A stretch of DNA of 39,053 nt from Methylotenera sp. (GTDB lineage: Bacteria; Pseudomonadota; Gammaproteobacteria; Burkholderiales; Methylophilaceae): NCBI GenBank assembly GCA_030655015.1, contig JAURWJ010000052.1:1-39053 (forward strand), given 5' to 3'. Below, piece by piece: positions 34,900-39,053 of this stretch. Every line of letters starts with the position of its first letter. Position 1 is the first letter of the stretch. The position numbers were made by a program, and so were the translations under genes. Under the pieces are notes generated by a model. It was not told where the DNA came from and made no database searches. It saw only the letters and a program-made list of their open reading frames with translations.

Positions 34900-36654
34900 A
34901 TGGCAAAAACTAGGCGCAACAAACAAAATCTCCCTGAAATTTCAAACGCAAAAGCGCTGTATTTGCGCTTGTTTCGTTATGCCTGGCGTTATAAATATGT
35001 ATTTGTCACCAGTATTCTTTCTTTAGTGGTGCTTTCTGCCAGCAACACCGGCTTTCTCGCGCTGATTAAACAAATCACCGATGAAGGCTTTGTTAAAAAA
35101 ACAACAGGTCAAGCCATGCTGTTGCCACTGATGATCTTTGGCTTAATGATGATTCGGGGCGTGGCAGGCTATATTTCGGTATATACCATGCGCGTTGTCG
35201 CGCGGCGCGTGGTAGAAGATTTCCGCAAAGAAATGTTCAGCAAGCTGATGTTGTTGCCCGTGCATTACTTTGATGCCCGCTCGTCTGGGGCGCTCGTATC
35301 CAAGTTTACCTACGATGTTGAGCGGCTATCCAGTGCGACTACGCGTTCTTGGCTCAATGTGTTGCGCGACATTTTAACCGTCATCGGTTTAATCGCTTAC
35401 ATGCTCTATCTTGATTGGCGGCTTACCCTTGTTTTTGCCACCGTACTGCCATTCGCCACTCTATATATCAGAAAAATAACGCCTAAACTAAAAGCCAATG
35501 CCAAAAATGTGCAGTACAGCATGGGTGAAATGACTAAGTCGGCAGAAGAAGCGATTAGCGGACAGCGCATCGTTAAAATTTTTGGCGCTCAAGATTTTGA
35601 ATATAAGCGTTTTGCAGACATTGCGACCAATAATCGCCGCATAGAGCTACGCTTAACGCGTATTTCAGGCTTAAGTAGCTTTATTGTGGAAATGTTTGCT
35701 GCTTTGGCTCTGGCTTTGGTGATTTATTATGCTATGGGTAGTTTCTCCGTGGGTGAATTTGCAGCTTTTGTTGGCGCGCTGCTGATGCTGATTTCCCCCA
35801 TTAAACATATCGCCGCTGCTAATGAAGACTTTCAGGTAGGGTTGGCTGCGGCACAAAGCATTTTTGAGGTGATGGATGCCGTGCCAGAGCAAGATGAAGG
35901 CAAAATTGAGATTAAACGCGCAAAAGGTGAAATTGAATTTAGAAATGTTACCTTACGTTATGAAAATGCCAGTGGCGTAGCGCTTGATGATTTAAGTTTT
36001 AGCATAAAGGCTGGTGAAAAAGTCGCCCTGGTTGGGCGCTCAGGTGGTGGTAAAACCACATTGGTGAACTTGTTGCCGCGGTTTTACGAATTACAGCAGG
36101 GTTTGGTATTGTTAGATGGTGTGGATATCCGTGCCGTCAAGCTTAGAAGTTTGCGTGAGCAATTTGCACTAGTAAGCCAAGACATCGTGTTGTTTAATGA
36201 TACTATTTTTAATAACATTGCCTATGGCGTACTAAGAAATGCGACTGAAGACGAAGTGATTGCCGCAGCCAAGGCAGCACATGCTTGGGAGTTTATTCAA
36301 AAACTACCAGATGGTCTGCAAAATGAAATCGGTGATCGCGGTGTCCGGTTGTCTGGCGGGCAACGTCAGCGCATTGCGATTGCACGCGCCATATTGAAAA
36401 ATGCACCAATACTATTGCTTGATGAGGCCACCTCTGCTTTAGATACTGAATCGGAGCAGCACGTGCAGGCAGCGTTGGACACGCTCATGCAAAATCGAAC
36501 TAGTATCGTAATTGCGCACCGACTTAGCACCATTGAAAATGCCGACCGCATTATGGTGATGGAGCACGGTAAAATAATTGAAAACGGCTCACATAATGAG
36601 TTAATTAAAATAGATGGTCATTATGCCAAGTTGCATCAAAAGCAATTCGGTTAG
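34900..36654 (+). CDS. msbA: Lipid A export ATP-binding/permease protein MsbA
   Basis: 584 aa, a half-size ABC exporter that flips lipid A-core across the inner membrane as a homodimer. The membrane domain (about 30-310) has six helices, with HYFDARSSGALVSKFTYDVE at an intracellular loop (piece YFDARSSGALVSKF). The ATPase domain has Walker A GRSGGGKTT (379-387), Q-loop LVSQDIVLFNDTI, signature LSGGQRQRIAIARA, Walker B ILLLDEATSALD and H-loop IAHRLSTI. Followed by lpxK after 24 bases, the standard msbA-lpxK pair. Ribosome site before ATG 34900 is weak. Confidence 0.96.
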   Translation: MAKTRRNKQNLPEISNAKALYLRLFRYAWRYKYVFVTSILSLVVLSASNTGFLALIKQITDEGFVKKTTGQAMLLPLMIFGLMMIRGVAGYISVYTMRVVARRVVEDFRKEMFSKLMLLPVHYFDARSSGALVSKFTYDVERLSSATTRSWLNVLRDILTVIGLIAYMLYLDWRLTLVFATVLPFATLYIRKITPKLKANAKNVQYSMGEMTKSAEEAISGQRIVKIFGAQDFEYKRFADIATNNRRIELRLTRISGLSSFIVEMFAALALALVIYYAMGSFSVGEFAAFVGALLMLISPIKHIAAANEDFQVGLAAAQSIFEVMDAVPEQDEGKIEIKRAKGEIEFRNVTLRYENASGVALDDLSFSIKAGEKVALVGRSGGGKTTLVNLLPRFYELQQGLVLLDGVDIRAVKLRSLREQFALVSQDIVLFNDTIFNNIAYGVLRNATEDEVIAAAKAAHAWEFIQKLPDGLQNEIGDRGVRLSGGQRQRIAIARAILKNAPILLLDEATSALDTESEQHVQAALDTLMQNRTSIVIAHRLSTIENADRIMVMEHGKIIENGSHNELIKIDGHYAKLHQKQFG

Positions 36655-36678
36655 TGGTCATTTTCGAGCTTTATAAAA

Positions 36679-37680
36679 ATGGCTAATTGGCTGCAAGAGC
36701 AATGGCTTAAGTTTACTTTTTGGCATATTTTCCTCATGCCGCTGTCTTGGGTTTTTGGCATGATTACTACTGTCAGAAAGTGGCTATATAAAAACGGCTG
36801 GTTAAAAAGTGTTCGTTTGAGTGTGCCTGTTGTCATTATCGGCAACATCAATGTGGGAGGTACAGGAAAAACTCCCCTTGTTATTTGGCTTGCAGAACAG
36901 TTGCAGTTTGCTGGATACAAGCCCGGCATTATTAGTAGAGGTTACGGCGGTAACGCTAAACAAGTGACAGAAGTCATGACCTTTAGTAACCCATTCGAAG
37001 TCGGTGACGAACCGGTGTTGATTGCTACGCGTACGTCTTGCCCTGTATTTGTTAGCGCAAATCGCATTGAGGCAGGACGGGCTTTGTTGGCAACATATCC
37101 AACATGTAACATCATTATCTGCGATGATGGCCTGCAGCATTATCGACTGCAGCGCGATGTTGAAATTATTGTGTACGATAGCGCCAAAGGTTTTGGCAAC
37201 GGCGCTTTGCTGCCAGCAGGTCCGCTACGTGAATCAAAAAATAGACTAAAAACCGTAGATGCCGTAGTCAGTAATGGTAGCGTAGTGGACAATGAGTTGT
37301 TGGCAGTGAAACCAATTGAAATGCAGCTAGAATCAACAGCTTTTTATAATGCGCTTGATAAATGTATAACATCTGACGCACAAGTATTTTTACATCAAAA
37401 AGTGCTGGCAATTGCTGGTATAGGCAACCCTGATCGATTTTTTAAGCAGTTACGACTGTTGGGTTTGAATTTTAAAAGTCGTGCTTATTCTGACCATTAT
37501 GCCTTTAAGTCAGAAGATTTTGCAGGCACTGAGGCTGATATTGTCGTGATGACAGAAAAAGATGCGGTTAAATGTCGTTTGTTTGCAAGACCTAATTTTT
37601 GGGTGCTGCCAGTAAACGCCGTGATAAAAAATGATTTATTAGTCATAATATTAAACAAATTGAATAAGTTGAGAACGTAA
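36679..37680 (+). CDS. lpxK: Tetraacyldisaccharide 4'-kinase
   Basis: 333 aa. Phosphorylates the 4' position of the lipid A disaccharide at the inner membrane. A hydrophobic N-terminal helix (about 12-30) anchors it. Walker A is unusually long, [12 protein letters not shown] (about 55-66), typical of LpxK. Further: [21 protein letters not shown], the Walker-B-like [19 protein letters not shown] (piece [10 protein letters not shown]) and LPAGPLRE. The C-terminal MTEKDAVKC motif is also present. Next gene begins one base after its stop. Confidence 0.96.
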   Translation: MANWLQEQWLKFTFWHIFLMPLSWVFGMITTVRKWLYKNGWLKSVRLSVPVVIIGNINVGGTGKTPLVIWLAEQLQFAGYKPGIISRGYGGNAKQVTEVMTFSNPFEVGDEPVLIATRTSCPVFVSANRIEAGRALLATYPTCNIIICDDGLQHYRLQRDVEIIVYDSAKGFGNGALLPAGPLRESKNRLKTVDAVVSNGSVVDNELLAVKPIEMQLESTAFYNALDKCITSDAQVFLHQKVLAIAGIGNPDRFFKQLRLLGLNFKSRAYSDHYAFKSEDFAGTEADIVVMTEKDAVKCRLFARPNFWVLPVNAVIKNDLLVIILNKLNKLRT

Positions 37681-37681
37681 A

Positions 37682-37864
37682 ATGGATACAAAGCTCCTTC
37701 AGATTTTGGTCTGCCCTGTCACCAAAGGCCCGTTGATTTACAATAAAGCAACTAATGAGCTTATTTCAAAATCAGCACGGCTTGCCTACCCGATCAAAGA
37801 TGGCATTCCAGTGATGCTGGAAGATGAAGCGCGACAATTAGCGGATGATGAAGAAATTGCATAA
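37682..37864 (+). CDS. ycaR: Trm112 family protein YcaR
   Basis: 60 aa. The pattern [17 protein letters not shown] followed by [20 protein letters not shown] is the bacterial Trm112/YcaR fold. Only one cysteine of the usual CPxCKGxL is retained (CPVTKGPL), typical of many proteobacterial members, so zinc binding is doubtful. Between lpxK and kdsB in nearly all relatives; function not established. Its last 20 bases overlap kdsB. Confidence 0.93.
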   Translation: MDTKLLQILVCPVTKGPLIYNKATNELISKSARLAYPIKDGIPVMLEDEARQLADDEEIA

Positions 37865-38636
37865 CGCTAAACCAGAAAATTCAGCAGAATTTTATGTCGT
37901 CATTCCAGCGCGCTACGCCAGTACAAGACTGCCTGGTAAGCCTTTGCTGAAAATAGCAGGTAAGCCTATGGTAGTGTGCGTGGTTGAGCAAGCGCAGAAA
38001 AGCGGCGCGAAACAGACTATTGTCGCCACAGATGATCAGCGTATTGTCGATGAGGTAACCCGGCATGGTTATGCGGCAATGCTTACATGTACGAATCACT
38101 TAAGTGGCACAGATCGTATTGCTGAAGTGGTATTGCGTGAGGGTTGGCCCGATGATGCAATTGTCGTCAATGTGCAAGGAGACGAGCCGTTGATTGAGCC
38201 TTCCCTTATTATAGAAGTGGCAAGGATGCTCAAAAACAACAAAGAAGCTGTAATGGCAACGGCATGTCATCCCATTCAGAGCAAGTCAGACTTTTTAAAT
38301 CCTAATATAGTAAAAGTAGTATTAGACGGGCAAAGTAATGCGTTATATTTCAGCCGCGCGCCCATTCCTTACCCTAGAGACGCTTTTGCAAACAATGAAG
38401 AAATGCCATCCAACATCCCTGCGTATAGGCATGTAGGGCTATACGCCTACCGTACAAGTTTTTTAAAACAATATGCGAATATACAGCCGGCCGCAATTGA
38501 GCAGTATGAATGCCTTGAGCAGCTACGTGTGTTGCACCAAGGTTACAAAATCGCAGTAGCCATTTCTCAAAACCCTCCTGCGACTGGCGTAGATACTGAG
38601 CATGATTTAGCTTATGTCCGCAGCATCATGCAATAA
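37845..38636 (+). CDS. kdsB: 3-deoxy-manno-octulosonate cytidylyltransferase
   Basis: 263 aa from ATG 37845 (an ATG follows at 37848). Activates Kdo with CTP to CMP-Kdo for LPS inner core. Marks: [17 protein letters not shown] (nucleotide loop), [19 protein letters not shown] (Mg-binding), [19 protein letters not shown] and the final GVDTEHDL. Translation probably couples to ycaR because of the 20-base overlap. The roughly ten residues before [10 protein letters not shown] are an extra tail. Confidence 0.96.
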   Translation: MMKKLHNAKPENSAEFYVVIPARYASTRLPGKPLLKIAGKPMVVCVVEQAQKSGAKQTIVATDDQRIVDEVTRHGYAAMLTCTNHLSGTDRIAEVVLREGWPDDAIVVNVQGDEPLIEPSLIIEVARMLKNNKEAVMATACHPIQSKSDFLNPNIVKVVLDGQSNALYFSRAPIPYPRDAFANNEEMPSNIPAYRHVGLYAYRTSFLKQYANIQPAAIEQYECLEQLRVLHQGYKIAVAISQNPPATGVDTEHDLAYVRSIMQ

Positions 38637-38657
38637 GCATCAGCCCTAATGTGCACG

Positions 38658-38671
38658 GCGCAGGCCTGCGC
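38658..38671. terminator. GC-rich palindrome after kdsB, possible terminator
   Basis: GCGCAGGCCTGCGC is a perfect 14-base palindrome 22 bases after the kdsB stop; as RNA it gives a 5-bp stem with a GGCC loop. Only a weak T content follows (AAATTTATT), so terminator function is uncertain. Confidence 0.35.
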
Positions 38672-38703
38672 TGCAAATTTATTATGAAATCTCACAATAG
38701 TTC

Positions 38704-38732
38704 TTGCGATACTTACTCGGATTTGCTATAGT
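38704..38732 (+). promoter_or_regulatory. Sigma-70 promoter for tRNA-fMet
   Basis: A -35 TTGCGA (38704-38709) and -10 TATAGT (38727-38732) are separated by an ideal 17 bases. The expected start is near 38739. A 6-bp hairpin TCGACG/CGTCGA (38741-38759) then lies in the short 5' leader ahead of the mature tRNA end. Confidence 0.7.
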
Positions 38733-38765
38733 TTCACCTCTCGACGGCAAGTACGTCGAATCGGA

Positions 38766-38842
38766 CGCGGGATGGAGCAGTCTGGCAGCTCGTCGGGCTC
38801 ATAACCCGAAGGTCACAGGTTCAAATCCTGTTCCCGCAACCA
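38766..38842 (+). tRNA. Initiator tRNA-fMet (anticodon CAT)
   Basis: 77 bases with encoded CCA. The anticodon CAT is at 38800-38802. Initiator marks: C1 does not pair with A72 (acceptor starts CGCGGG, ends CCCGCA-ACCA), and the anticodon stem ends in three G-C pairs (GGG...CCC). The T arm AGGTTCAAATCCT contains the TTCAAAT loop. D stem and variable loop match the E. coli initiator pattern closely. Confidence 0.97.
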
Positions 38843-38849
38843 ATAAATC

Positions 38850-38874
38850 AAAGTGCGTAGCGCTTTAGATTTTT
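38850..38874 (+). terminator. Rho-independent terminator of the tRNA gene
   Basis: AAAGTGC (38850-38856) pairs with GCGCTTT (38860-38866), with one T-G wobble, around a GTA loop. After AGA a run of five T follows (38870-38874). It sits 8 bases past the CCA end, as expected for a single tRNA unit. Confidence 0.7.
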
Positions 38875-38927
38875 GCGGTACCCGAAGTGGTGCAACCAAA
38901 AGTTTTAGTGCAAAAATACGACTCAAC

Positions 38928-38983
38928 GATAATTAAAAATGAATTAAAATTATAGTTGACGGGTTTTAAAATCCCTGTAGAAT
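38928..38983 (+). promoter_or_regulatory. Strong stable-RNA type promoter, likely rRNA operon P1, at right edge
   Basis: An AT-rich block at 38928-38955 (GATAATTAAAAATG...) acts as a candidate UP element. It abuts -35 TTGACG (38956-38961), a 16-base spacer and -10 TAGAAT (38978-38983). The next bases, GCGCGCC, form a GC-rich discriminator of the kind associated with stringent control. No ORF begins in the remaining 70 bases; they hold a palindrome TTCGTTAACGAA (38991-39002). This fits the leader of an rRNA operon starting outside the window, an inference only. Confidence 0.6.
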
Positions 38984-39053
38984 GCGCGCCTTCGTTAACG
39001 AAACAAGTCAACGAAGCGCTGCAAAATACGAGCGATGTTAATTAAATAATAAA

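Noticed and set aside
1-39053. CRISPR arrays, transposases, integrases, prophage or defence islands
   Set aside because: No regularly spaced repeats and no such proteins were seen; gene content is core metabolism and envelope genes throughout.

Overview
The window looks like chromosomal core DNA of a betaproteobacterium. The best guess is a methylotroph of the Methylophilaceae (Methylotenera/Methylophilus type). This rests on gene content and order and on the moderately AT-rich base use; it is an inference, not a database match. Genes are densely packed, with no stretch over 300 bases lacking a gene. I saw no prophage, transposase, CRISPR array or toxin-antitoxin pair.

Layout. (1) 1-5.9 kb: the 3' end of a secreted DTGA-type aspartic protease with a 48-codon ORF abutting it. 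Facing these is a minus-strand group xseB-ispA-dxs-folE2 (isoprenoid precursors plus GTP cyclohydrolase IB), with a carboxylesterase upstream. (2) 5.9-9.6 kb: a metallo-beta-lactamase-fold protein resembling class II cyclic-nucleotide phosphodiesterases, then a cNMP-binding/rhodanese fusion, convergent with an orphan GspE/PilB-type ATPase. (3) 9.7-14.2 kb: nadC, a GST, a palindromic REP/MITE-like element, a small conserved protein, mnmA-nudJ, and a MarC membrane protein. (4) 14.3-20.8 kb: maf-rng on plus; yggS-proC-yggT and a dynamin-like GTPase on minus. (5) 20.9-23.1 kb: the twitching ATPases pilT-pilU. (6) 23.2-28.9 kb: a tightly overlapping minus-strand run ribE, ribBA(ribBX-type), algH, ruvX, pyrR, pyrB, pyrC'. 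(7) 29.0-38.6 kb, plus strand: lolC-lolD, a frameshifted comEC, exbB-exbD, msbA, lpxK, ycaR, kdsB (envelope biogenesis). (8) Right end: initiator tRNA-fMet and then a strong stable-RNA type promoter, probably the start of an rRNA operon beyond the window.

How it fits together. Most of the window serves envelope building (lipoprotein sorting, lipid A flipping, lipid A 4'-phosphorylation, Kdo activation, a TonB/Tol-type energiser pair), cofactors (isoprenoids, riboflavin, NAD, folate/queuosine precursor, PLP homeostasis), pyrimidine synthesis and RNA maturation.

Points of most interest. Two proteins appear to carry pseudo-enzyme domains: a dihydroorotase-like subunit lacking its HxH metal motif, and a RibA-like domain lacking its zinc cysteines. 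comEC is broken by what looks like a small deletion rather than a one-base error. The phosphodiesterase/cNMP/rhodanese pair is a candidate little-studied signalling unit. Several long intergenic inverted repeats are also present. I did not find a clearly unprecedented multi-gene system.
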